Origin: Diplonema papillatum
Lineage: Eukaryota; Euglenozoa; Diplonemea; Diplonemida; Diplonemidae
NCBI GenBank assembly: GCA_030068145.1
Contig: JAPJBO010000264.1
Location: forward strand, 124,001-188,000
Direction of reading: 5' to 3'
DNA: 64,000 nt
Positions within the stretch are counted from its first letter, which is position 1, and every line of letters begins with the position of its first letter. The translations under genes and the position numbers were made by a program. This document shows, one piece after another, positions 52,445-61,627 of the stretch. The notes below the pieces were generated by a model. The model made no database searches, was not told the origin of the DNA, and saw only the letters and a list, made by a program, of their open reading frames with translations.

Positions 52445-53998
52445 AGGGCTAAGTTGGATGGAAACGCCGTTTCTTTTAGTTTTTTCGAAATAAGGAAACG
52501 GAAACGGAAACGGAAACGGAAACGTTTCCGTTTCTTTTAAAAGAAACGCCGGAAGGCTCTTCATGCTGAGGGGTCCTATAAGATACCACTTCGCGGGTCC
52601 TTCTGTGTGTCCGTCGGGTGTCCGTTTCCAGCCAATTTTCGGCTTTCCTTTCAGAGGGCGGGATCACCTTCTTCTTTTGATCTACCAGCGGGCACTTCTC
52701 TTCCTCCGTCTTTTGGCGGGCTCTCTGACTCTTCAGGGCCCTTCCTGGGCTGTTCTTCGACTTGGCTCGGCCCCTTCTTGTGTGTCGTCGCGGTCTCGTT
52801 TGTGCAGAGCAGTCGCCGGTGCTCACCGCTTTCTTTCGTCGGCGATCCGACACGAGCAAATAGGTAACCACAAGCTAATGATGCAGAATGTCGTCACATG
52901 TGGATGTTTTCTGACACCAGATTCCACTCTTCTGTGCCTACCACTTCGTCTTCTGATGCTTCCAACCCACGTTCTCATGTGAGTGGGGCTTTTTGAATCT
53001 GCCGTCCTCTTCTGCACTGTTGGTGGGTTCTTCCTGCCGTCGTTGTCTATGCTCCGACAACACCGCCCCTTCCGGTGACGGTTGCCACCCGTCGTCGTAT
53101 GCAAGGTGCACTGTGGCAAGCGATGTTTAACGCACACGTTACTGCGTGGCCATCGCTTTTCTGGCGGGTTCAACATTGCCCCGGCATACGTGTGCCCTTC
53201 TCACCTCCTGATGCTGATTGCACTCACTCTTTGTCTTACACCGCCGAAAGACCCGTCTTGTAGCCTGTGGCGCTGAACGATCGTATCTGTAGAGTCTATT
53301 ATAGTAGTTTATTGGAGCGGATGTGCTTTCCCGATCGTCTTCAGCGCGTTGGCCAACAGCCTCGCATAACAGAGCATCGTCGCCACAACAGCCATTGGTG
53401 TAAAGAGCTGCAGACCTCAAAAGTCAGCACAACCGGATGCGTGTGGTTGCGTCTGCTCCACGCGGTCGCAACTCTTATGCTTCTTTCCTCCCTCTTTAGG
53501 TACCAGGGAAAACCTGCTACACGGGAGCCAAGCTTCACGTGTTCGGCGGTACTGCAGCGGCGGCCACCGATTTCCCAAACTAAAGCATCAAGGCTTGGCG
53601 CACCTTGGGGCTTGGCGCTCGCGCTGAACACAAGCTCGTCGAGGCGGTCAGCCACAGGGCAAAGCGGACGGGGTTGTGGCACTGTGCTGCCTCGACTCAA
53701 GCTTTGCAAGCTGTGGTTGACCGTCACGTTCCTGGACCAGGAACGGCCTTTTTCTTTTCTTCTTTCTGTCTTCCTCCCTCTTTTCGGAGCCTCCTTGTCC
53801 ACTGGATTGCGGGGTCCGCCGTTCGGAACACATTTCCGGTCGGACCTTCAGCCAGTATACTAGTGGCATACCAGCCGTTTCTTTTGAAAAGAAACGGCGT
53901 TTCCATCCACCGCCAAAAAGAAGGAAACGGAAACGGAAACGGAAACGGAAACGTTTCCAACGTTTCCATCCTACATAGCCGGCCCCCCCCCCCCCCCC
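52445..53998. mobile_element. TIR DNA transposon ending in poly-C, copy 2
   Basis: This is the same family as 33712-34830, in the opposite orientation: the left end is 'ctaagttggatggaaacg' after a C run, the right end 'cgtttccatcctacatagccgg' before a C run. It is about 1.5 kb because of extra internal sequence (about 53090-53760). Part of that sequence (53605-53760, 'cttggggcttggcgctc') recurs reversed at 63.03-63.20 kb. No transposase was found. Confidence 0.65.
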
Positions 53999-54245
53999 CC
54001 CCTCTACAGTGCAGTTGCCTTGGAGGCTGGGTGGTCAAATTCTCTAAGGTGAAATGGTCAAAATTCCCTGCCAAAAGTGGGCCCACAAAAATTTTCCAAA
54101 GTGTGGTATTTGGGGTATTTGGGGCAAAAAAAAAATTTTTTTTTCTGACCGCCCACCGTGGTGACCACCTTAGAGTGTGACAGGTAGCGTCTCCCCCCTC
54201 CACAGTGAAAATAGCCTGAGGGGGGGGGGGGGGGGGGGGGGGGGG
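53999..54245. other. C-run / G-run bounded spacer
   Basis: Short sequence between the poly-C end of the TIR transposon and the poly-G run that starts the 21-bp repeat block. It contains an AT palindrome (caaaaaaaaaatttttttttc). No gene. Confidence 0.4.
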
Positions 54246-54790
54246 TGTGGGGTTCGTTTACTTTTGGAAGGTTCGTTTCTAGTTTTGGAATCGGTTCGTT
54301 TACTTTTGGAAACTTCGTTTCTAGTTTTGGAATCGGTTCGTTTACTTTTGGAATCGGTTCGTTTACTTTTGGAATCGGTTCGTTTACTTTTGGAATCGGT
54401 TCGTTTACTTTTGGAATCGGTTCGTTTACTTTTGGAAACTTCGTTTCTAGTTTTGGAATCGGTTCGTTTACTTTTGGAATCGGTTCGTTTACTTTTGGAA
54501 TCGCTTCGTTTACTTTTGGAAGTGGTTCGTTTACTTTTTCGAAAAGTTACGAACCACTTCCAAAACTAGAAACGAACCGATTCCAAAACTAGAAACGAAC
54601 CTCTTCCAAAACTAAAACGAGATCGGCCGAAATTCCAAGGGAATCGTGTCAAAAATCGACTGCGACCACCAGAAACGAACCTTTCCAAAACTAGAAACGA
54701 ACCTTCCAAAACTAGTTTCGAACCTTCCAAAACTAGAAACGAACCTTCCAAAACTAGAAGCGAACCTTCCAAGACTAGAAACGAACCTGC
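54246..54790. repeat. 21-bp satellite, left block (flips orientation)
   Basis: Units of 'ggttcgtttacttttggaat' type run forward to about 54540. The sequence then turns into the reverse complement (cgaaccacttccaaaactag) and continues to about 54790 with interruptions, so the block is itself a palindrome. The long ORFs through it are artefacts of the repeat. Confidence 0.85.
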
Positions 54791-55425
54791 GAAGAGGGTC
54801 GAAAGAGTTCCCCCCAAAAAAAAGACGCCAGATACGCAAACTCTTTCGAACGCTGCACACGGGTATCCTTCAAGTGACCTCTAACTATCTGTTGCATACG
54901 CGTATCCGGATCTGAAAGCCGAAGACTTCGTAACACTTTACCGCAACCGAAGTCGCGAACCGGGTTCGGCTTGCACTGCAAAAGCAGCATAATCGTGTCT
55001 TGCGCCCGAGCGCGGAAATCCGCCACCCGCCATTCGGCTAGAGTGCAAGAACACAATTGCGAAGCGTACTACAAACGGATAGTGTTACAAAGGCGAACGA
55101 ATCATGCGAGAACCTATGGAGGGGCCCCTCGACAGCTTTCAGAACACGGCATAGTAAGTCAAGAGTCGGATAAGCGTGTGCACATTCTACTCCCGTTTGA
55201 TCTGCATTTTCCACCTTTGCCCCCCTTTCTTTGATCTGCTGTGTGTATTTGCGGACAATTTTATGTCATCCGGTTATCGTGTATGCTAATAGCCGCTAGG
55301 ATAGAAAGAATTTAGTTAGTTATAAGAATGCAGTGTTAATAGTCTAAAATAGCTACAATGCTTGTTTCGATCCAGTACACAACCAGCTAGCATCCATCAG
55401 AAATATTCCTCCGACCCAGGGTCAC
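54791..55425. other. Unassigned sequence inside the inverted-satellite block
   Basis: Ordinary-looking sequence without a supported gene, lying downstream of the minus-strand SHOCT-like gene. It may hold that gene's 3' exons or untranslated region. Confidence 0.35.
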
Positions 55426-55872
55426 TCAACAGCTCGCAACGGCCTTGCAGCATGCGCCCAGGCCTTGTGACCCTGGGTGGCGTTTTCCCCCTTTTTTTTG
55501 TGTTTCCGTCTCTGTGGCACTCCCTTCCTGTGCCTGGGTGCTTGGCATGGGCGCTGGTGTCTGTGGGACAGGCGCAGGGGTGACTGGTGATGGTGGGATG
55601 ACAGGCGCTGGTGTGATTGGTGATGGTTGTGGTGTGACAACAGGCGCGGGGGTGACTGGCGATGGTGCAGGTGGTGGAACGACCGGATCAGGCATGGGCG
55701 GTGGCGTTTCGAAGACAGGGGGCGGTCCGAGTGCGGCTGGCAGGCCGGCGTTGTTGCGCGCAGCATTTGTCATTATGTCCGATTTCATGATCTGAAATTC
55801 AGACTCGCTCACGTAACCCGCCTGCTTCAACTCCACGAGCCGAAGCAAAGCCTCCATTGAAGAAGTGGACAT
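55426..55872 (-). CDS. Small SHOCT-like protein with Pro/Thr-rich tail
   Basis: ATG at 55872 on the minus strand, 148 codons. Residues ~7-34 (ALLRLVELKQAGYVSESEFQ, then IMKSDIM) fit the SHOCT motif, a short two-helix oligomerisation module (L..L..L...G.IT..EF...K..IL) usually found at the C-terminus of bacterial and some eukaryotic proteins; here it is N-terminal. A repetitive PxPVTPAPV region follows, then a basic tail ending in CCKAVASC. Composition differs clearly from the AT-rich repeats around it. Upstream (55870-56250) is a plausible AT-rich 5' flank. The 3' end may be spliced, since the proline repeat would suit a linker. Function unknown. Confidence 0.55.
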   Translation of the reverse strand: MSTSSMEALLRLVELKQAGYVSESEFQIMKSDIMTNAARNNAGLPAALGPPPVFETPPPMPDPVVPPPAPSPVTPAPVVTPQPSPITPAPVIPPSPVTPAPVPQTPAPMPSTQAQEGSATETETQKKGGKRHPGSQGLGACCKAVASC

Positions 55873-56404
55873 CTTGTTTCCTTTTTGGGGTGAGACTAGA
55901 TTTCGTTTTCATGCTTAAAGGCTTCGTACCGGATCGAAACAAGGAATATGCAATTAGTACAAGCTGAATGAGTTCCACTAGGCATTCATCTTTCAACAAT
56001 CGACTATATCACGACGCAAGTTAGAGACAGGTCATGGGTTATGTCGCACACAAAGTAAATATGGTTCGGTTCGAAGTTCGAAAGGAAGGGCCGATAGTCA
56101 TTCATTGGAAAAACTCAGGTAAAATGGAAAGAACCGCGTAGTTTTGTTTTATTCGAACGATATGAATCCAGCCGACTCTTCCCGGCTACTCGTGCCCTTC
56201 CTCGGCACAAAACGGAAGAGCGAAGATTCCGATTCCTTTTCAATTTACGAATGTCAGTAACAGCAGCAGATGCAACCGACGGGTTCACGACAAAACGGGA
56301 GTCCAACCAAGCGAAGGGTTGGCATAGTGACACTCATTTGACAAGACATCGGCTAGCTCTGTGTGTGTGTGAAAATTTGGAAAAACATAGCAATAATGGA
56401 TTTG

Positions 56405-57300
56405 GCAAAAAATGGCCAAAAAAAAAAATCTGCCAAAAATGGCCAGAATCGGAAAAATGGCAAAAATGGCCAAAATTTGGAAAATTTGGCAAAATGGCCA
56501 AAATCTGGAAAATTTGGCCAAAATGGCCAAAATCCGGCAAAAATGGCCAAAATCTGGAAAATTTGGCAAAAAATGGCCAAAATCTGGCAAATATGGCCAT
56601 TTGGAAAATTTGGCCAAAATGGCCAAAATCTGGCAAATATGGCCATTTGGAAAATTTGGCCAAAATGGCCAAAATCTGGAAAATTTGGCCAAAATGGCCA
56701 AAATCCGGCAAAAATGGCCAAAATCTGGAAAATTTGGCCAAAATGGCCAAAATCTGGAAAATTTGGCCAAAATGGCCAAAATCTGGAAAATTTGGCCAAA
56801 ATGGCCAAAATCCGGCAAAAATGGCCAAAATCTGGAACATTTGGCAAAATGGCGAAAATCTGGAAAATTTGGCAAAAATGGCCAAAATCCGGCAAAAATG
56901 GCCAAAATCTGGAAAATTTGGCAAAAAATGGCCAAAATCTGGCAAATATGGCCATTTGGAAAATTTGACCAAAATGGCCAAAATCTGGCAAATATGGCCA
57001 TTTGGAAAATTTGCCAAAATGGCCAAAATGGCCAAAATCCGGCAAAAATGGCCAAAATCTGGAAAATCCGGCAAAAATGGCCAAAATCTGGAAAATTTGG
57101 CCAAAATGGCCAAAATCCGGCAAAAATGGCCAAAATCTGGAACATTTGGCAAAATGGCGAAAATCTGGAAAATTTGGCAAAAATGGCCAAAATCCGGCAA
57201 AAATGGCCAAAATCTGGAAAATTTGGCCAAAATCTGGAAAATTCGGCAAAAAATGGCCAAAATCTGGCAAATATGGCCAAAATCTGAAAAGTATGGAAAT
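56405..57300. repeat. Short-period satellite (aaaatggccaaaatctgg type)
   Basis: About 0.9 kb of tandem units built from 'aaaatggccaaaatctgg' and 'aaaatttggcc' in a period of about 28-30 bp, with higher-order reiteration (two stretches around 56820-56900 and 57130-57210 are nearly identical). All six frames contain long ORFs (WPKSGKNGQ repeats) solely because the repeat lacks stop codons. Confidence 0.9.
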
Positions 57301-57324
57301 TGTGGAAAACTGTGGTAACTCAGC

Positions 57325-57785
57325 CAAAAGTGAACGAACCGATTCCAAAAGTAAACGAACCGATTCCAAAAGTAAACGAACCGATTCCAAAAGTAAACGA
57401 ACCGATTCCAAAACTAGAAACGAAGTTTCCAAAAGTAAACGAACCGATTCCAAAAGTAAACGAACCGATTCCAAAAGTAAACGAACCGATTCCAAAAGTA
57501 AACGAACCGATTCCAAAACTAGAAACGAACCGGTTCCAAAAGTAAACGAACCGGTTCCAAAAGTAAACGAGCCACCCAAAACTAGAAACGAACCTTCCAA
57601 AACTAGTTTCGAACGTTCCAAAAGTAAACGAAGCACTCCCCAAGCTAAATCAGCCCAAAAAGAGCCCAGAAACGAACCGATTCCAAAACTAGAAACGAAG
57701 TTTCCAAAAGTAAACGAACCGATTCCAAAACTAGAAACGAACCGATTCCAAAACTAGAAACGAACCGATTCCAAAAGTAAACGAA
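57325..57785. repeat. 21-bp satellite, right block
   Basis: About twenty units of 'gattccaaaagtaaacgaac' type, the reverse complement of the forward part of the block at 54.25 kb. With the left block it forms an inverted pair around 2.5 kb of sequence. It ends in a G-rich run (57790-57810). Confidence 0.88.
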
Positions 57786-57809
57786 GCGGACCCGGGGGGG
57801 AGGGGGGGG

Positions 57810-58723
57810 TCAGCCGGCTGATGGATGGATGGATGGTTCTTAACAAGATGCCTGGGGGGGGTTTGGCATCGTCTCAAGTGAAAGAATAAAACAAAATTAC
57901 GCAGTTCTTCTACCCACCCTCCTATCGCAAGGTACGTTTTTCGGATCAACTCTCTTGAACGGGAAAACCACGCAGTCTTTTATGCCCGAGTTAGGTTTTA
58001 TTGTCCCGCAATCGAACCGGGTTGTAATACCCAAGCACATTCACACCCTCTCCGGTAGCTCCCGCTTGTTCGGCTGACTTCCGCGGCCTTCTTAAAAGGC
58101 CCAGTGTCCTTCCGCATGGAGGCACACGGAAGAGCTCCCCCGCAAGGGTGCTTACCCCCGCGAGTAAAAGGGTGCTTCTTTCCAGGGCAGGTATTCATCT
58201 CATCTTGCAAGGTGGCCGGTGCTTCCTCACGGGCCCCGACGCACGCCTGCGTCCTCTCCATCCAACCCTCTGCTTTTGTTCTTTCTCTGTATACTCCAAG
58301 CCCTCCCCTCGTGTTGGCACCACGAAGCGAGGTCCGTCGCTGCTAGCGGGCCCAGAGAAGGGAAATAAAATGGGTCCGGTATGGAGACAGCCGGAAGGTC
58401 CAGCTCTTGTGACTGTGTACAACCTTCCCACAATGTGGCATCAGAATAGCCACAACATTTACCCACAATATATTGTACGCCAGCCTCAGCAGTCAACCGT
58501 GTAGGGCGCAAGGAGACTCTGACGCCTGGATTGAACTCGAAGAAAGGGTTAAGGCGTCGAATACGTAGGTACGTTCTCTGCACTGCAGAAAAAAGCGGTC
58601 GCTCGGGGCTGGCTGTTCCAAATGATTCGTCTCGGAAGGGGGGTCGCAAATCAACCTTTGAACGAGGCAGGTGCCTCTCAATTTCTGCAGCAGCTCTTCT
58701 TAAACTCGAAAACCACCCGGCAG
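57810..58723. other. Unassigned sequence before the linker exon
   Basis: A MITE-type end ('gggtttggcatcgtctcaagtg') lies at 57858-57880. The rest shows no supported gene. It is the 3' part of the predicted channel intron. Confidence 0.4.
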
Positions 58724-58781
58724 GTCTATGCTAATGGAGCTTCCCGATTTCATTCAGACGAAGGTCAGCAAGCACATCAAG
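58724..58781 (+). CDS. Probable 58-nt channel exon (C-linker)
   Basis: Between acceptor CGGCAG (ending 58723) and donor AAG|GTCTGC (58782) the frame reads SMLMELPDFIQTKVSKHIK. This fits the C-linker segment of CNBD channels, which has the form LxxLPxxIxxxVxxHI just before the cyclic-nucleotide domain. The first base completes the split codon left by the membrane exon (CA|G), so phase agrees. It ends in phase 0, like the start of the 60950 exon. About 30 residues normally found between these two segments are still unaccounted for, so at least one more exon must lie in 58.8-60.9 kb, or the splice is different. Confidence 0.5.
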
Positions 58782-60949
58782 GTCTGCCATCTCTGACCAT
58801 CTCTATGCGGCGTTTCGTTTGTACAGTGTGTAGTGATGGTTTCACGTCTGGAGCCCAGGCGTTAGGCTGTCGTGAAGGTGTTCCGTGACTGTTAGTCGAC
58901 CGAAGAAGAGAGCACCAGGGGTCCAGCAAGGACGAGACGCGTCTCATGAAGCGTTCGGCTGTGGTGACGCTCTGAGTGAAACATAGGATACTCCCGCGAC
59001 GAGTACCAGTCGCAGTCGCTCGCATATTGATCCTTTAGATTGCGGAACTATGGATACTATCTGACTAACACCGAGCTGCACTACCCCAAAAGCAGCAAGC
59101 ATGCACGAGAGACAGTGTTCTGTCTAAACACAACCAGCGGAGGATGGATGTTGTCGGGGTTGTTCAGGGTTGACGTAAATACGTGTCCCCCTTCGTTAAG
59201 GATTAAGTACGAGATCAGTACACACACACATACAAAATGCAGGCAGGCCATATCCTAAGATTTCCGTCCCCCCCCCGAGGACCCCCGGACTCACACCGCA
59301 GTCCTGTCTGCAGACACTCAGGTTCCGCGCTGATGATGGTCCGCCTTATGTGTCCGTGGCTTAAAGGACCGAAACACGGCGCAGACGGGACCAGTGCGGT
59401 GTTGAGCACATACCCATTCCAAGCACGTTCTTGCAAACCCCCCATTCCAGTAGGGTACTTCGCGCAACGCGACTTGCTGCCCTCAGCACGCAGGATTACT
59501 TCCTCGCACTCTTCTTCCTTTTGGTACTTCAACCACTGGTGCTGCACACGGCAACCCCTGCTCTGCGGAGTTTACTTCGCAGATTGCCACCGTAAAAAGA
59601 AGACAAGTCAGTGCTGCCTAGCGAGTCGCAGTCACAATCAGGGCGAGTGCCCTGAGTTTTTTAGCTGATTGCTCAGACACGGTTGTAGGGGCCTTCTCCC
59701 CGTGACGGATTCGCTTGTGCTCTAGTAGCACGGGTGTACCTGGCTGTGACGAGCTACGAACAGCCGCCTGACAAACCAGACTCACACCGCAGTCCTGTCT
59801 GCAGACACTCAGGTTCCGCGCTGATGATGGTCCGCCTTATGTGTCCGTGGCTTAAAGGACCGAAACACCAGTGCGGTGTTTGAGCACATACCCATTCCAA
59901 GCACGTTCTTGCAATCCCCCCGAGGACCCCCGGGGACCGAAAGTCCCCGTCTGAGGGCCAGTCCCTCTTGAGTTCATCCCCTATTCACAGAGTCTTTTTG
60001 CTATCATTTGCCCATTTTCGTCGAAAAAGAATTGTTGCTAGCGTCAAACAAGTAGCAAACAGGAGAGGCGGTCTTTGCTGAAGCATTAAACTAGCTTCCG
60101 CGGCACTTCTTTCTCGCTCACGCAACTGATCCCTCACAAAATCGCGACAGATTAAGCTGATCCAAAATGTTCCGATGTTTCGCGGCATGAGCAAAAAACT
60201 GCTGTGCCATTTGGCTAACGTGCTAGACGAGGAGTATCACGGCTCGAGGGTATGCCATTTTTAGTACTAACAATCTTGCGGGTTGCCCTTCAATGTATTG
60301 TGCGGGGTAAAAAAGACGTAGGCAGCGTGTTTTTGGTGGTTGATCAGAATTCCTTACCTGAATATACACAGGGTAAATACAAGTGGGAAAACGATCAACC
60401 GGCATGCACAAACAAAACGAAGCGCCTGTCTTTTTCAGCACTACTATTCTAGTAATCTTGCGGGTTGTGGCTTGTGAAGTGCTCAGTAACTGGCTTGCGG
60501 GATGTCTGTGCTCGTTTGATTGTGTTCGTCGCTCTCGTTCTTCACTCCGCCTGGCTGCAGCGCGCTGTATGTGCAGTCTTCTGGGGAGACTCTGGGTCTA
60601 ACTCAAGAGTTTTCTGACTTCACAATGAGGAACCTGGGGCTCCTTGGAAACTTCTTGTAGCACATCTGTTCACAGCAGCAAAAGCGGGTCCTTATTGGGT
60701 GCTGACAATGCATTGCTGGTACTAAGAACTAGTAGTTGTCAGCGTACTACATGAAACTTTCCAAAGCAGGTGAGTTCCGCTCGTGCGCACAAACAAGTTT
60801 CTTCTTCTTTACTCTGGAGAAGCAGTGTTCGAACTCCAGCTCGGGTTCGGATTTCTTCGTCATATTATCAATGCTCCTCTCAACTGTAGGGAGGGGGAGG
60901 GTTAAAAACTCGATACATGTCCAAAAACGAAAATACGTGGAACACACAG
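58782..60949 (+). repeat. Intron with dispersed repeats
   Basis: 59280-59450, 59515-59760 and 59780-59935 are copies of the 32.58-33.01 kb repeat. 60255-60440 is a reversed fragment of the 609-bp repeat ('cttgcgggttgcccttcaatg'). A consensus donor-like CAG|GTGAGT at 60768 was seen but no coding frame leads into it. Confidence 0.55.
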
Positions 60950-61627
60950 GAATACCTGATTCGGGCGGGGGACGTCGGAGAGGAGATGTACTTCCTAAAC
61001 CACGGGATCGTCGAGGTGCTGGTCCCGGCGCCGTCGGACCCTTCGAAGGAGATCTGGGCCGCGACGCTGAAGGCGGGGAGCTGGTTCGGGGAAATCGCGC
61101 TGCTGCGGCGGACGACGAGGATCGCGTCCGTGCGGTCGATATCGAGCTGCATGCTCTACCGGCTGAACACGTTCGACTTCGCGACGATCCTGCAAAGCAG
61201 TGAAGAGCTGAGGAAGCGGTTGCAGGAGGAGACGGAGCGCAGGATGCAGGCTTCGAACTATGTCCAGCACTTGGCCAATACGAAGAGCATCGTTACGACG
61301 GGCAGCCACGACGAGACCGCGTCGCTGACGGATTCGGTGCCCAGGCACGTGGGCGGCGTCGTCGGGTCGCTGTCCATCGACACCAACCAGCGGGTCTCCA
61401 GCGCCATCGTGCACGCCTTGCGCAACGAGGAAAACCACTCGCCCGTGTCGCCCACGATCCCCGCCAACCAAACCCGGCGGGAGCTCGTCGCAGAGCGGCT
61501 GTCTCACGTGAGCTTCAGCAACAGGGTGAGCATCCCCACCATGGATCCGGCGCCCGACGACTACCTGTCGGCGTCCACGCCCCCTTCCGGCGCCCAGCCC
61601 AAGTCGCCTCGCGTCGCGAATCCTTTG
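60950..61627 (+). CDS. Channel exon with cyclic-nucleotide-binding domain
   Basis: Starts after acceptor ACACACAG (phase 0). EYLIRAGDVGEEMYFLNHG opens the beta-roll, and FGEIALLRRTTRIASVRS is the phosphate-binding cassette with its Glu and Arg. The C-helix follows (SEELRKRLQEETERRMQASN). After that is a Ser/Thr/Pro-rich cytosolic tail of about 110 residues. The exon probably ends at TTG|GTACGG (61628, phase 0), so a C-terminal exon may lie beyond 61.6 kb. cAMP or cGMP binding would gate the pore encoded by the 36.9-kb exon; the two are placed in one gene because each lacks what the other supplies and they share a strand and compatible phases. Confidence 0.72.

Larger units (their letters stand above)
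39014..58723 (+). other. Predicted giant intron of the channel gene
   Basis: If the membrane exon and the downstream exons belong together, this 19.7-kb intron contains every element listed between 39.0 and 58.7 kb. Donor GTATGC and acceptor CGGCAG leave compatible phases (CA|G completes a Gln codon). No exon of an unrelated host gene that would contradict this was recognised on the plus strand; the USP-like ORF at 50.5 kb is itself fused to repeat sequence. Confidence 0.45.

Noticed and set aside
56251-57757. ORFs of 200-430 codons full of WPKSGKNGQ or FPDFGHFC repeats
   Set aside because: They occur in several frames on both strands because the satellite unit lacks stop codons; there is no sign of codon-level selection.
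57985-58075. tRNA-like T-arm on the minus strand (ggttcgatt)
   Set aside because: The T-stem has a G-G mismatch at the closing pair and no matching acceptor, D or anticodon arms could be folded upstream.
59040-59258. Possible channel exon with GLFRVDVNTCPPSLRIKYE
   Set aside because: Only a faint resemblance to the C-linker; no splice pair gives the required 0-0 phase.
60040-60170. Possible missing channel exon reading FRGTSFSLTQLIPHKIATD
   Set aside because: It looks like the region before a cyclic-nucleotide domain, but the phase does not fit the neighbouring exons and no GT donor follows.
60736-60775. Consensus donor CAG|GTGAGT with a short frame
   Set aside because: Frames leading into it hold stops within about 15-30 nt, and no acceptor or domain supports an exon.
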